This document shows, piece after piece, positions 1 to 7,538 of a stretch of DNA of 64,000 nucleotides. Location of the stretch: the NCBI GenBank assembly GCA_035293565.1, contig DATGMP010000005.1:1-64000 (forward strand). The letters are read 5' to 3'. The stretch comes from DATGMP01 sp035293565. GTDB taxonomy: Bacteria; Pseudomonadota; Alphaproteobacteria; BOG-932; Roseiterribacteraceae. Each line of letters starts with the position of its first letter. The first letter of the stretch is position 1. Made by a program: the position numbers and the translations under genes. Under the pieces are notes generated by a model that was not told the origin of the DNA, searched no databases, and saw nothing but the letters and a program-made list of their open reading frames with translations.

Positions 1-162
1 AAGCGCGGCGTCTTCAAAAGCATCGTCGACCTTCAGACCGCGATCAATCGATACCTCGCCGAGCACAACCAGGCCCCAAAGCCATTTACATGGACCAAAG
101 ATGCCGACACGATCATCGCCGCCGTCAAACGCGGACACCAAGTGTTAGATTCGCTCCACTAG
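1..162 (+). mobile_element. IS630-family transposase, C-terminal end (cut by window edge)
   Basis: An open frame runs in from the left edge and stops at a TAG at 160-162, giving 53 residues. It contains the run RGVFKSIVDL, then AINRYLAEHN, then KPFTWTKDAD. This pattern (RGVF.S, an aromatic helix and PF.WT) is the usual C-terminus of IS630/Tc1-mariner DDE transposases. The DDE catalytic centre would lie upstream, outside the window, so activity cannot be judged. No terminal inverted repeat could be assigned downstream. The 230 bases between this end and sodB hold no gene I can support. Confidence 0.72.
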
Positions 163-394
163 AAGATGCCGGCGGCCGGCAGTTTCGCGAACGCCGCCGA
201 CGGGTTGTGGCGGCAAATATCCGTGAACGCGGGGCGGCGCGCGGGCGCTGTCGGGCTGGCACGGTCCTGGCGTGTCAAAGGTATCATAAATGGCGGAGTG
301 TGTCGGAAGCTTAGGTAGATTCCGATCCTGTGATGGCTGCGTGGATGGTCGCTATCCTGCGCTCGCGTTCGTCTCGTAACGAGGAAGCCTGCCG

Positions 395-1063
395 ATGTTC
401 GCCTTGCCGGACCTGCCCTACGCCTACGACGCCCTGGAGCCGGTCATTTCCGACCGGACGATGCGTTTCCACCACGACAAGCACCACGCGGCCTACGTCA
501 AAAAATTGAACGAGTTGTTGGAGGCGGAAAGGATTTCGCCCGAGACGCTCGAATCGGTGATCGTCGATGCCTCGAATTCCGGCGACCGGGTACTATTCAA
601 CAATGCGGCGCAGGCGTGGAACCACACCTTTTTTTGGTCGGCGATGTCGGCGCGACGCGAAAAGCCGACCGGCGAACTGGCCTCCGCCATCGACGGCGCC
701 TTCGGCGATCTCGCCGGTCTGAGAAAAACCTTCGTCGGCGAAGGCGTCGGCCACTTCGGCTCAGGCTGGGTGTGGTTGACGGCGGACAAGGCCAGCGGGT
801 TGCGCGTCCGCTCGACGCACGATGCCGACGGCACCGTGAGCCATACCGACATGACGCCGCTGATCGTCTGCGATCTTTGGGAACACGCCTACTATCTCGA
901 TCATCAGAACGATCGAAAAGGCTTCCTGGAAGCTTGGTTCGACACCCTGCCCAGCTGGGAGTTCGCTGCCGCGCAATACAGAGGGGCCGTGGGCCGCGGC
1001 AAGCCGTGGCGCCACCCTGCCGCCGTGCTTCCCGTCAGTCCCAAGAAGGCCTTGGCGAGCTGA
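395..1063 (+). CDS. sodB: superoxide dismutase, Fe type
   Basis: Dismutates superoxide to oxygen and hydrogen peroxide. The 222-aa product has the full Fe/Mn-SOD fold. Metal ligands are H26 (in FHHDKHHAAYV), H77 (in AAQAWNHTFFW), D160 and H164 (in DLWEHAYYLD). A glutamine in the AAQ segment before the second ligand is the arrangement typical of iron enzymes, so I favour SodB over SodA. There is no signal peptide, so it should be cytoplasmic. The start ATG has GAGGAA nine bases upstream. The next gene is a ferritin-like protein, which together suggests a small oxidative-stress and iron-handling unit. Confidence 0.93.
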   Translation: MFALPDLPYAYDALEPVISDRTMRFHHDKHHAAYVKKLNELLEAERISPETLESVIVDASNSGDRVLFNNAAQAWNHTFFWSAMSARREKPTGELASAIDGAFGDLAGLRKTFVGEGVGHFGSGWVWLTADKASGLRVRSTHDADGTVSHTDMTPLIVCDLWEHAYYLDHQNDRKGFLEAWFDTLPSWEFAAAQYRGAVGRGKPWRHPAAVLPVSPKKALAS

Positions 1064-1108
1064 CGTCCACGTCGATCTCCCATCCATCGATCCGCATTGG
1101 AGTCACCC

Positions 1109-1684
1109 GTGAAACATGCCGCCACCACCAAGAGCCAGACCCTCATCCCCTTCCTGAGCGACGTCAAAACCCTGCGTGAGCGTGCGCAGCAGCACATCGA
1201 ACAAGGCGCTGTGAGCAAGACCTATGTCGGCGATGTCGCCCAGACGATCGAGATCCTGCAGGGTGTGCTCGCAAGCGAACTGGTCTGCGTCCTGCGTTAC
1301 ACTCAGCATTCGATCGCCGCGACCGGCATTGCCAGCGAAGGCGTCAAGGCGGAATTCGCTCAGCACGCCAAGGAAGAACACGCACATGCAGTGGCCGTGG
1401 CCGAGCGCATCAACCAGCTTGGCGGCGAGCCCAATTTCGATCCCAAGGGACTATCGAGCCGATCGGCGTCGGAATACGCCACCGGCAACGATCTGGCCGC
1501 CATGATCCGCCTGAACCTCATCGCCGAACGGATCGCCGTCGATCACTATCGAGAATTGGTCCGCTTTTTCGGCGAGGACGATCCAACCTCGCGCGTAATG
1601 ATCGAATCGATCCTGGCGGTGGAAGAGGAGCACGCCAGCGACATGCAGGACCTGCTGGCTACCCACGGCGGAACGAAATCCTAG
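1109..1684 (+). CDS. ferritin-like/bacterioferritin-type diiron protein
   Basis: A 191-aa four-helix ferritin-like protein. Candidate diiron ligands are in ASELVCVLRY (helix A Glu), HAKEEHAHA (E..H, helix B), LIAERIAVDHY (helix C Glu) and VEEEHASD (E..H, helix D). I chose the GTG at 1109 because TTGGAG lies six bases upstream; an in-frame TTG at 1097 would sit inside that ribosome site. A 30-residue N-terminal extension precedes the helical bundle. It follows sodB by 45 bases in the same direction, so co-expression is likely. It could store iron, detoxify peroxide (Dps or bacterioferritin-like) or be a related ferritin-like domain protein; the family is clear, the exact role is not. Confidence 0.8.
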   Translation: MKHAATTKSQTLIPFLSDVKTLRERAQQHIEQGAVSKTYVGDVAQTIEILQGVLASELVCVLRYTQHSIAATGIASEGVKAEFAQHAKEEHAHAVAVAERINQLGGEPNFDPKGLSSRSASEYATGNDLAAMIRLNLIAERIAVDHYRELVRFFGEDDPTSRVMIESILAVEEEHASDMQDLLATHGGTKS

Positions 1685-1921
1685 CGGTCGACCCCGCCTG
1701 CGACCGGTTGTACGGTGTGCTTGCGTCACAGTGGGGCATCATTCCAGAAATAAAAATAGGAACAAGTTAAAAAATAACTATCAACCATTACATGTTCTTA
1801 CAGAATGTGTAATTCATACTGTTCTTAATGTATAAATATAACTCGGAACATATTTACAACTCGGCGCTTGTACTTGCAGACGAGCAATCGGCGCTCGCCA
1901 ACAATTACCCAGGAGACCAGA
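1685..1921. other. AT-rich intergenic stretch, likely promoter region
   Basis: Bases about 1740-1870 are strikingly AT-rich compared with the surrounding high-GC DNA, with runs such as AAATAAAAATAGG and TGTATAAATATAAC. No convincing gene is present. It lies upstream of three small exported proteins and probably contains their promoter, but I could not fix a single -35/-10 pair. The composition also fits a horizontally acquired segment or a site bound by an AT-preferring nucleoid protein. Confidence 0.4.
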
Positions 1922-2269
1922 ATGACCAACCACTTATTGGCCGGTGCGGCGGTGTTTGCATTGTTAGCAGGTGGCGCTCTCGCGCAGAGTTCATCCTCCG
2001 ATACAAGCAGCTCGACGACCACAACCCAGGCCCCCGCCGCAGGCAGCTACGACGCGAGCGAATCCAAGACGACTGTGGGCGGAGACGGAACCGTTACCGA
2101 CAAGAGCAAGACTTACAAAAGCGATGTCAACGGCACCAGCGCAACGTCCAGCACTCGGACCAACGCTGCGGACGGTTCCAAATCGAGCACCTATCACGAT
2201 GAGCGCACGGTTGCTCCGGACGCCGTCACGACGACGACCACCAATAAATCGAGCACGTCCTCAGAATGA
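1922..2269 (+). CDS. small exported Ser/Thr-rich protein
   Basis: A 115-aa protein with a clear N-terminal signal peptide (MTNHLLAGAAVFALLAGGALA, cleavage predicted after ALA-Q). The mature part is almost entirely Ser, Thr, Asp and Gly, with blocks such as SSSSDTSSSTTTTQ and a TTTTTNKSS tail, and no Cys. Low complexity suggests an unfolded, surface or periplasmic polypeptide. The start is set by AGGAG seven bases upstream of the ATG; a longer frame from 1868 would bury the signal peptide. It is followed by a Thr-rich lipoprotein and an entericidin, so the trio may form an envelope-stress group. No family recognised. Confidence 0.65.
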   Translation: MTNHLLAGAAVFALLAGGALAQSSSSDTSSSTTTTQAPAAGSYDASESKTTVGGDGTVTDKSKTYKSDVNGTSATSSTRTNAADGSKSSTYHDERTVAPDAVTTTTTNKSSTSSE

Positions 2270-2333
2270 TCGGCTAGCGTACAGGCTTTCACTTGGTCGC
2301 TTCGCTATCGCTTTTGAACATAGGAGTTAGACT

Positions 2334-2522
2334 ATGACGCAAACAACATTCCGCAATCGACCCATAATCACTGCCGCATTGTTGGCCTTTACCCTTCTGG
2401 CCGCCGGCTGCGGCTCGGATAAGGTCAGCAGGACGACCACGACGGAAAGCACAACAGCCGTCGCCCCTGCGCCCGTAACCTCATCGACGACAACCACGAC
2501 ATCCCGCCAAACCCAGCCCTGA
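2334..2522 (+). CDS. small Thr-rich lipoprotein
   Basis: A 62-aa protein with a hydrophobic signal segment ending in the lipobox LLAAGC (Cys26), then a mature tail made mostly of Thr, Ser, Ala and Pro. It should be lipidated and anchored in the inner or outer membrane; the residue after Cys is Gly, which does not give a strong inner-membrane retention signal. AGGAG lies shortly upstream of the ATG. Its composition resembles the preceding exported protein, suggesting shared origin or function. No known family. Confidence 0.65.
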   Translation: MTQTTFRNRPIITAALLAFTLLAAGCGSDKVSRTTTTESTTAVAPAPVTSSTTTTTSRQTQP

Positions 2523-2590
2523 AGATGGGCCGGATTTGCGGACCGATTCCAACGGAATGATGTAGCGAGCAAGCGATGCACTAGACTCAA

Positions 2591-2728
2591 ATGGCGGCGA
2601 TTTTGGGAATTCTGATGCTGATGGGCGCGGTTTCCATGCTGACCGCGTGCAAGACGACCGCGGGTGCGGGAGAAGACGCATCCGCCGCGGGCCATGCCGT
2701 TACCGACAGCGCCGAAAGGAACAGATAG
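2591..2728 (+). CDS. entericidin A/B-family small lipoprotein
   Basis: A 45-aa open frame, below the size of most gene calls. It has a hydrophobic start (MAAILGILMLMGAVSMLTAC) with lipobox LTAC (Cys20), then KTTAGAGEDASAAGHAVTD. The pattern C-(N/K)T..G.GED....G.A..D is the signature of the entericidin EcnA/EcnB family, small stress-induced lipoproteins described in enterobacteria as a bacteriolytic toxin and its antidote. Only one member is visible here, so a toxin-antidote pairing is not shown. The ribosome site is weak. Identification rests on the motif and the typical length. Confidence 0.7.
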   Translation: MAAILGILMLMGAVSMLTACKTTAGAGEDASAAGHAVTDSAERNR

Positions 2729-3170
2729 ACCAACGGCGGGGCAACCCGGCTGTGCCGTGGGTTGAGGAGCGCGGCGCGGGACCGAGGACGGCATGCCTAC
2801 CTGCCCGGGACCGACAATCTTCTTTTCCCGCGGAGCCGTGCGGCGTGCGCACAAGGTTACGAAGGCGACGTTGAAAGCCACCAAGGAACTACGCACGATG
2901 ATCGTTGAGGTTAAGGGCAGCGGCCTCCGACCGATGATGTTGAGTTCGCTGGCCTCCCGGCGATCGACGTGACGGCCGGCTACCCGGCCGCCGGCGCATG
3001 AGCATTATACGTCGAGACCCGGCCGATCCCACTTCGTTCGCTTGCCAAGCGTGCGCCACGGCACAGCATCGAAGCCGCCCGCGAAGACCATACTCTCCTT
3101 GAGCATGAAATCGCCAAGCGCGGCGACGAAAGAGCGCTCGATCGTGCCCATCTTCCCGCGCTCGACCATT
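2729..3170. other. about 440 bases without a supported gene
   Basis: Open frames exist in several phases but none has a good ribosome site or a recognisable protein pattern. The stretch ends in a decayed regulator fragment (3171-3288), so it may be degenerating coding DNA. A GC-rich, partly self-complementary segment lies near 2970-3000 (CCGGCTACCCGGCCGCCGG). Confidence 0.5.
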
Positions 3171-3288
3171 GCACAAGCAGGCCCGATCGCCTCAAACTTG
3201 GATGCCCTTGCGCCGGGCTCTCGAGGAAGCCGGCGTCGAGTTCACCGGCCGGACGGGCCTTAGGTTGACGAAGGAGATAGCTCGATGA
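3171..3288 (+). pseudogene. remnant of an XRE-type HTH regulator C-terminus with a frameshift
   Basis: In one frame the sequence reads AQAGPIASNLDAL; after a one-base shift near 3211 it continues RRALEEAGVEFTGRTGLRLT. Joined, this matches the C-terminal part of a widespread small Cro/C1-type regulator family (…NL..LR.ALE.AGVEF......G.RL). The DNA-binding helices are not recognisable upstream in any frame. The stop TGA (3286-3288) overlaps the ATG of the next small gene. A sequencing error could also produce the shift, but the missing N-terminus argues for a true relic. Confidence 0.4.
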
Positions 3289-3500
3289 GCGTCGCGGCTG
3301 GCGAACGCTGGGACATAGCGCTAGGCGCCGACGGCCAATGGCGCCCAGTGAATGTCTTGACGGTGCGTGGCGACCAGGTTGAGGTCAGATACCTCGACAT
3401 GGGGACCGCTCCTGACTCGATGAGCGTGACCATCCTGTCTCGGCATCAGATGCTTGAGAACAAGACGCGCTACAGGAAGGTCGGAGGGCAGCAGCCATGA
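3285..3500 (+). CDS. small protein of unknown function
   Basis: A 71-aa protein with GAAGGAGA eight bases before the ATG, which supports translation. The sequence is rich in alternating hydrophobic residues (RWDIALGADG, VLTVRGDQVEVRYLDM), consistent with a small beta-barrel of SH3 or Tudor type, but no family is recognised. There are no membrane segments and no Cys. Its start overlaps the stop of the upstream regulator remnant. Confidence 0.5.
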   Translation: MSVAAGERWDIALGADGQWRPVNVLTVRGDQVEVRYLDMGTAPDSMSVTILSRHQMLENKTRYRKVGGQQP

Positions 3501-3758
3501 GCCAAGGGAGGTCTGGACCGAACCGGATGGGAAACCTGGCGCGGCCAATTACGTGCTCGACGGGGCAAAGATGCCAGGGATCACCGTGACGTCCGATGAT
3601 TTCAGCGGTAGCAAATACGCGGTGCTGCATGCATCTCCTGCCTTCACTCTCGCGCGGCTCCGGCTCGATACAAAGATCGTCGGGCAGAACGCCCAAGCTG
3701 GCGCGTGGTCGCGACATTGCGCCAGGATCGCGCGAAGTACGCTGGACACCATTGCTCG

Positions 3759-4112
3759 TCAGGCCACCTGCTTTGTCTTCGGTGAGACGGCCAGTCCGAG
3801 AAACACGAGCACGGCCTGATTGAGTCTCAGGATATCCTCGTCGTCCAACCTGCCGACGCGTGCGCCAACCTTGGTCTTGGGGACGGTGGTGATCTTATCC
3901 GCCATCAGGCGGCACGCCGTGCGCAAGCCGTTGCGCTCGTTCGGCTCGACTCGCAAGCGGAACAGGGGTGCTTCGGTTTCGTCAGTGGTGAAGGCGCAGA
4001 TCGTGATCGAGTCGGTTGCGTCGAAGCTGTCGTCCTGAACAATGACGGCGGGGCGCGGCTTCCCGGCGTAGTCCTTGCCGCCGGCGACGGTCCAGATGTC
4101 GCCGCGCTTCAT
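3759..4112 (-). CDS. MazF/PemK-family endoribonuclease toxin
   Basis: A 117-aa protein beginning MKRGDIWTVAGG and continuing GKPRPAVIVQDD, the beta-barrel core of MazF/PemK/CcdB-like toxins. The RGDIW and KPRPAVIVQ motifs are diagnostic; MazF toxins cleave RNA at short sequence motifs and are held inactive by a partner antitoxin. The C-terminal helix (DILRLNQAVLVFLGLA) is also typical. The ATG (4112) shares one base with the TAA of the upstream antitoxin gene, so the two are translationally coupled. An in-frame start four codons earlier lies within the antitoxin gene and is less likely. Confidence 0.87.
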   Translation of the reverse strand: MKRGDIWTVAGGKDYAGKPRPAVIVQDDSFDATDSITICAFTTDETEAPLFRLRVEPNERNGLRTACRLMADKITTVPKTKVGARVGRLDDEDILRLNQAVLVFLGLAVSPKTKQVA

Positions 4113-4333
4113 TAATCGCCCCAATCCGATACCGCGTCGATGAACGCCTGATCCTCATGAGCATGCGCGCTCGTGGCCACGGCCAATGACTGGCGATGCG
4201 CCTCTGACCGGAAGGACGGCGCGCGCACGTCCGGTACCCAAATCTGGATCGGGCGCAGACCCTGCGCACGCAGCCGCTCGCGATATTGCCGCACCTTCGT
4301 GCGGGAAGGCTTGGGCTTTGACGCCGGGGCCAT
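4112..4333 (-). CDS. antitoxin MazE-like, DUF3018 family
   Basis: A 73-aa protein, basic at the start (KPKPSRTKVRQYRERLRAQ) and acidic at the end (EDQAFIDAVSDWGD). The run GLRPIQIWVPDVR and the closing F.D..SDWGD identify the DUF3018/MazE-like antitoxin family that precedes MazF-type toxins. I set the start at the ATG at 4333 because GGAGA lies seven bases upstream; a longer frame from 4348 lacks such a site. The N-terminal half should bind DNA, probably the palindrome just upstream, and the acidic tail should wrap the toxin. Confidence 0.83.
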   Translation of the reverse strand: MAPASKPKPSRTKVRQYRERLRAQGLRPIQIWVPDVRAPSFRSEAHRQSLAVATSAHAHEDQAFIDAVSDWGD

Positions 4334-4349
4334 GACAATTCTCCGCATG

Positions 4350-4363
4350 GGTTACATGTAACC
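4350..4363 (-). promoter_or_regulatory. 14-bp palindrome, putative toxin-antitoxin operator
   Basis: GGTTACATGTAACC is a perfect palindrome 17-30 bases upstream of the antitoxin start. Toxin-antitoxin operons are normally autorepressed by the antitoxin, or by the complex, through such sites. That this one is the MazE-like operator is an inference from position and symmetry. Confidence 0.5.
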
Positions 4364-4721
4364 TATCACGGGATTCGGGGTTTAGCCAACTCCTTCGCCC
4401 TGAGTCTCCCTTACCCTCTACCGGACTTTACATACTGCGGATAGCGCTCGGAGCATTGATATCATTGAGATTTCGACCGAGCGCCAGCAGAGGGTGTCCG
4501 GCCGGAGTCCAAAAAACTCAATCTCTTCAGAGACATCCGACCGGCAGATGGCCAGTCTTTTCCCTTGCGGTCGCGAAATCTACGTCGCCAAATCGTCTTT
4601 CGCAGCCGCGATCGGTGATGTCGCGTCCGATGGCGAGGCGTCATAGGGCTCTGAACGACTGCGGACATAATACGGACACGAAAATCCGAGGTAACGCTAA
4701 ATCCTATCTAAGTCTTTGATT
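4364..4721. other. about 360 bases without a supported gene, up to the attL repeat
   Basis: An 87-codon frame (4456-4719, +) has no ribosome site and low-complexity Arg/Ser content. Nothing on either strand is recognisable. This is the chromosomal flank that originally followed the tRNA-Lys gene before the element inserted. Confidence 0.45.
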
Positions 4722-4770
4722 TTTGGTGATCCCGGTGGGACTTGAACCCACGACCACTCGATTAAAAGTC
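4722..4770 (-). repeat. attL: 49-bp copy of the 3' half of tRNA-Lys
   Basis: This 49-bp sequence, starting TTTGGTGATCCCGGTGGGAC and ending ATTAAAAGTC, is identical to 15788-15836. It covers the 3' part of the tRNA-Lys gene from the anticodon loop to the encoded CCA plus two bases. Identity stops at both sides (T versus A at the left, T versus G at the right). It is the left attachment site of the integrated element; since the 5' half of the tRNA is on the right, this copy is the original 3' end displaced by integration. Confidence 0.93.
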
Positions 4771-4875
4771 TTATTCCTATATATAACAGGCTATAACCTA
4801 TCGTATCATCTTTTCCTATTAACTGAGTAATATACCTTGCAAAAAGCCAAAATGTTATGTCAGGTTATGAACCTG

Positions 4876-5006
4876 GGGTAACATTGAATAACGGCATTTC
4901 TGTGTTACCCAGACGAAGCCCTCTCCGAGTACACGACAATCGCGAAAAACTCGCCAGGTGCGAATCGCGTTTTGCCCGCTAAGGACCTGAAAGGGCTTGG
5001 GTAACA
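4876..5006. repeat. GGGTAACA sites at the left end of the element
   Basis: GGGTAACA occurs at 4876-4883 and 4999-5006, and its complement TGTTACCC at 4903-4910. The first and third form an inverted pair 19 bases apart. They lie between attL and the integrase start, in AT-rich DNA. Position suits integrase arm-type sites, excisionase sites or an operator for the integrase gene. The same octamer recurs at 9752 and near attR. Confidence 0.5.
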
Positions 5007-5024
5007 TCAAACAGGGAGCACCCG

Positions 5025-6368
5025 ATGCCGACGATCAAACTCACCCAGCTCGCCGCCGAACGCTTGAAGCCATCAGGAGCCGGGCGCGTCGATTACCGCG
5101 ATAAGCAACTACCCGGGTTCGGGATTCGCGTTTCGGGCACCGAGAAGAAGCCGGTCAAGACCTGGACCGTCGTCTACCGGCGGAAGGGGCACAAGAAGCT
5201 GGAGCGTATCACGATCGGCTCCATCGCCAAGTGGGATAAGATCGAGGACGCCCGCGATTATGCGCGGGAAATCCTGCGCCAGGCGGAGAGGGGTGAGGAC
5301 CCGAAGGCCGCACTGAAACCAACCGAGGATGACGAACGCACCGTCGAGAAGGTTGTCGAGATTTTCCTTGAACGGTACATGCGAGCCAAGGGAAGGGCGG
5401 AGAGCTATATCGCAGAGACTAAGCGCATTTTCGATCAAGACGTCCTGCCGAAATGGGGCAAGCGGCCGATCCGATCGATTACGCGCGCCGACGTTCGCGA
5501 CCTGCTCGATGAGATCGTCGACGACGGCCGTCCGATCCAGGCGAACCGCACGCTGGCGGCCGTGCGTAAGCTGCTCAACTGGGCCCTCGATCGTAGCTAT
5601 ATCGAGTCCAGCCCGGTGGTCAAAATGGCAGCGCCATCCGCGGAGATGGACCGCGAGCGCGTGCTATCGGCCGAAGAGCTCCGGGTAGTGTGGCTAGCCG
5701 CCGATCGGCTCGGGTATCCGTTCGGGCCGATGATTCAGATGCTGATTCTCACCCTGCAACGCCGGAGCGAGGTCGCCGAGGCGGTGTGGACGGAATTCGC
5801 CGGCCTCAATATCCCGGCGGAGGCCATCTGGCGGATTCCCAGTGAGCGGACCAAGAATGGTGAGCCCAACGATGTTGCGATGAGCTCCAAAGCGCTGGCG
5901 ATCCTTGAGAAGCTTCCGCGGTGGAAGATGCCAAGGGAGAAAGGGCAACGCGGCCCAACGAAAGATTGCCCCTACTTGTTTACCACCAACACCAAGACGG
6001 CGGTTTCCGGGTTCGCCAAAGCCAAGGCCCGAATCGACGAAAAGATCATGGACATTTTGCGGGAGGAAGCCGATGCGGCCGGCAAGGACCCCGAGCAAGT
6101 CAAGCCCTTCGAGCGATGGACCTTCCACGACCTTCGCCGCACCGGAACGACCCGCATGGCCGAGGACCTTGGGATTGCTCCGCATGTGGTTGATGCAATC
6201 CTCAACCACGTCTCGTCCACAATCAAAGGCGTTGCCCGCACCTACAATCGAGCCACGTTCGCGAAGCCGAAGCGGCTCGCGCTGGAGGCCTGGGGCGGCT
6301 ACATCGACGATCTGCTCACTGCGCAGCCGGCGCCCTCAAATGTTCATTCGCTGCGGGCCGGCAAATGA
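5025..6368 (+). CDS. int: tyrosine-recombinase integrase (P4/DUF4102-type)
   Basis: A 447-aa site-specific recombinase that would integrate and excise the element at tRNA-Lys. The N-terminal ~95 residues form the DUF4102 arm-binding domain (LPGFGIRVSG, KTWTVVYRRKG, ITIGSIAKW). A SAM-like core-binding domain follows (~105-195), then the catalytic domain with R247 (LQRRSEV), H368-x-x-R371 (FHDLRR), H395 and nucleophile Y407 (ARTYNRA). All catalytic residues are present, so it looks functional. The ATG has GGGAG seven bases upstream. It is the gene nearest attL, as is usual, and its stop overlaps the next start (ATGA). Confidence 0.95.
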   Translation: MPTIKLTQLAAERLKPSGAGRVDYRDKQLPGFGIRVSGTEKKPVKTWTVVYRRKGHKKLERITIGSIAKWDKIEDARDYAREILRQAERGEDPKAALKPTEDDERTVEKVVEIFLERYMRAKGRAESYIAETKRIFDQDVLPKWGKRPIRSITRADVRDLLDEIVDDGRPIQANRTLAAVRKLLNWALDRSYIESSPVVKMAAPSAEMDRERVLSAEELRVVWLAADRLGYPFGPMIQMLILTLQRRSEVAEAVWTEFAGLNIPAEAIWRIPSERTKNGEPNDVAMSSKALAILEKLPRWKMPREKGQRGPTKDCPYLFTTNTKTAVSGFAKAKARIDEKIMDILREEADAAGKDPEQVKPFERWTFHDLRRTGTTRMAEDLGIAPHVVDAILNHVSSTIKGVARTYNRATFAKPKRLALEAWGGYIDDLLTAQPAPSNVHSLRAGK

Positions 6369-7051
6369 ACGAGTCGGAACCAACAATCGGTGATGCGCGA
6401 GTCCGTTTCATTCTCGCGACGACCGCGATCCGCACGAATAACACCGTGGCGCGGTTGCACACGGATGAAGAGATCCTCGCGGACCATGGCTACCGGAGCA
6501 CCGCCGAATATTGGGAAGCGGCGCTTTCAGAAACCATGCCAGCGACCAAATTCGTCGATCTGCTCGAGACTCATCTGACCACCCCGCCGCGTCTAGCCCT
6601 CGAGATTGAGGGGAAAACTCCCCGACTAGGGATGCTAATCGCTGCAACAATCCGACAGGCCGCCATGTCCTGCGAATCGTGGCTCAAGCGCAGCGCTGCG
6701 CTGCCGAGCATCGAGGGCGTTACCGATCTGGAGCAGTACCATCTTGATCCGCGCGACGCCGCCTTGTGGCTGCTGAAACGGCCGATGGATCGGGACAAGC
6801 TGCCACTGTCGCTTCAAGCCTACCTGGGCACCAGCAAGCTCCACCGCGACAGCTCGATGCCGCCCAATCCAGCCGGCCGGCCCAGCTTGAAAGAAAAAGT
6901 CCACGAGCTTCTCGATGAACTCAACCTCAAGGGCACCATGCCGAGCGGCCCGAAGGAAATCGAGCGCCTGCTACATGGAAAAGGCACCAAAGTGACCTGC
7001 AGAACGGTTCAGCGGCACATCAATACGTGGCACCCTAAGCGACATAAGTGA
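6365..7051 (+). CDS. unknown protein co-translated with the integrase
   Basis: A 228-aa soluble protein whose ATG overlaps the integrase stop by four bases, so the two are likely translated together. I do not recognise the family. The C-terminal ~70 residues (GRPSLKEKVHELLDELN, then GPKEIERLLHGKG, then TVQRHINTW) look like a helix-turn-helix, with a final recognition-helix-like segment TCRTVQRHINTWHPKRHK. That would fit a DNA-binding role in excision or replication control. The N-terminal part is mixed alpha-helical. The stop codon lies inside a strong hairpin (7041-7075). Confidence 0.65.
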   Translation: MNESEPTIGDARVRFILATTAIRTNNTVARLHTDEEILADHGYRSTAEYWEAALSETMPATKFVDLLETHLTTPPRLALEIEGKTPRLGMLIAATIRQAAMSCESWLKRSAALPSIEGVTDLEQYHLDPRDAALWLLKRPMDRDKLPLSLQAYLGTSKLHRDSSMPPNPAGRPSLKEKVHELLDELNLKGTMPSGPKEIERLLHGKGTKVTCRTVQRHINTWHPKRHK

Positions 7052-7075
7052 CAAAACCTTTTTGTCACTTATGTC
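7041..7075. repeat. perfect 16-bp inverted repeat, hairpin/terminator candidate
   Basis: GACATAAGTGACAAAA is followed by a three-base loop (CCT) and its exact complement. The left arm includes the last codons and stop of the preceding gene. The 3' arm begins TTTT and the DNA after it (CGTCTATTTTGTCC) is only modestly T-rich, so a classical rho-independent terminator is possible but not ideal. A replication or regulatory site for the neighbouring AlpA/helicase genes is the alternative. Confidence 0.7.
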
Positions 7076-7150
7076 CGTCTATTTTGTCCACCTTCACGCT
7101 GACTAACCTCCGTTCGCGCCGCACATCCTGCGGCTCGACTGGAGGAGAAA

Positions 7151-7357
7151 ATGCGATTTCTGCGGTTCTCGCAGCTCGAAAGTGAGAAGGGCATCGGCTA
7201 CAGCCGGATGCATATCGACCGGCTCGAAAAGGCGGGCAAATTTCCTAGGCGCGTTCCAATCGGAGAAAATTCAGTCGCCTGGATCGAGACTGAAATCGAT
7301 CAATGGCAACAGGAGAAAGCCGACGAGCGGGGAGGCGCCGATGCAAAGGCCGCCTAA
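7151..7357 (+). CDS. alpA: AlpA-family regulator/excisionase-like protein
   Basis: A 68-aa winged-helix protein of the AlpA/MerR-like type. Visible signature: FSQLESEKGIGYSRMHIDRL, then KAGKFPRRVPIG, then VAWIETEIDQW, matching the L...G.S...I.RL...G.FP.......V.W...E...W pattern. AlpA-like proteins activate integrase/excisionase genes or act as recombination directionality factors in satellites and prophages. GGAGGA precedes the ATG. Its 3' end overlaps the next small gene. In Gram-negative phage-inducible islands, AlpA also sits between integrase and primase. Confidence 0.88.
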   Translation: MRFLRFSQLESEKGIGYSRMHIDRLEKAGKFPRRVPIGENSVAWIETEIDQWQQEKADERGGADAKAA

Positions 7358-7538
7358 CCCCAAAAAGCGAAAGGCGGCCCCTGGCAGGACCGCCCTCGCA
7401 TCAACTAAGTACAGCGAACCCGAACATAGTATTCAGCGCTCTTACGGGCAAGTCGCTCATCGCATTGCTCGGATCTATCACCTGCAGCTGGCAACCGCGG
7501 CCGCGATCTCCGAGCTTGCCGGTATGGGTGTTGCATGA
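7341..7538 (+). CDS. small basic protein of unknown function
   Basis: A 65-aa protein starting inside the 3' end of alpA, with GGGGAGG six bases upstream of its ATG. Its stop overlaps the next start (ATGA). The N-terminus is strongly basic (NPKKRKAAPGR); the C-terminal half forms a helix (GQVAHRIARIYHLQL). The strong ribosome site and two-sided overlaps argue for a real gene although no family is recognised. Confidence 0.55.
   Translation: MQRPPNPKKRKAAPGRTALASTKYSEPEHSIQRSYGQVAHRIARIYHLQLATAAAISELAGMGVA

Noticed and set aside
4456..4719. 87-codon frame just outside attL
   Set aside because: No ribosome site, biased Arg/Ser/Pro content, and it ends at the tRNA fragment.
7041..7075. Hairpin considered as a CRISPR repeat
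   Set aside because: Single copy with no spacers or cas genes nearby.
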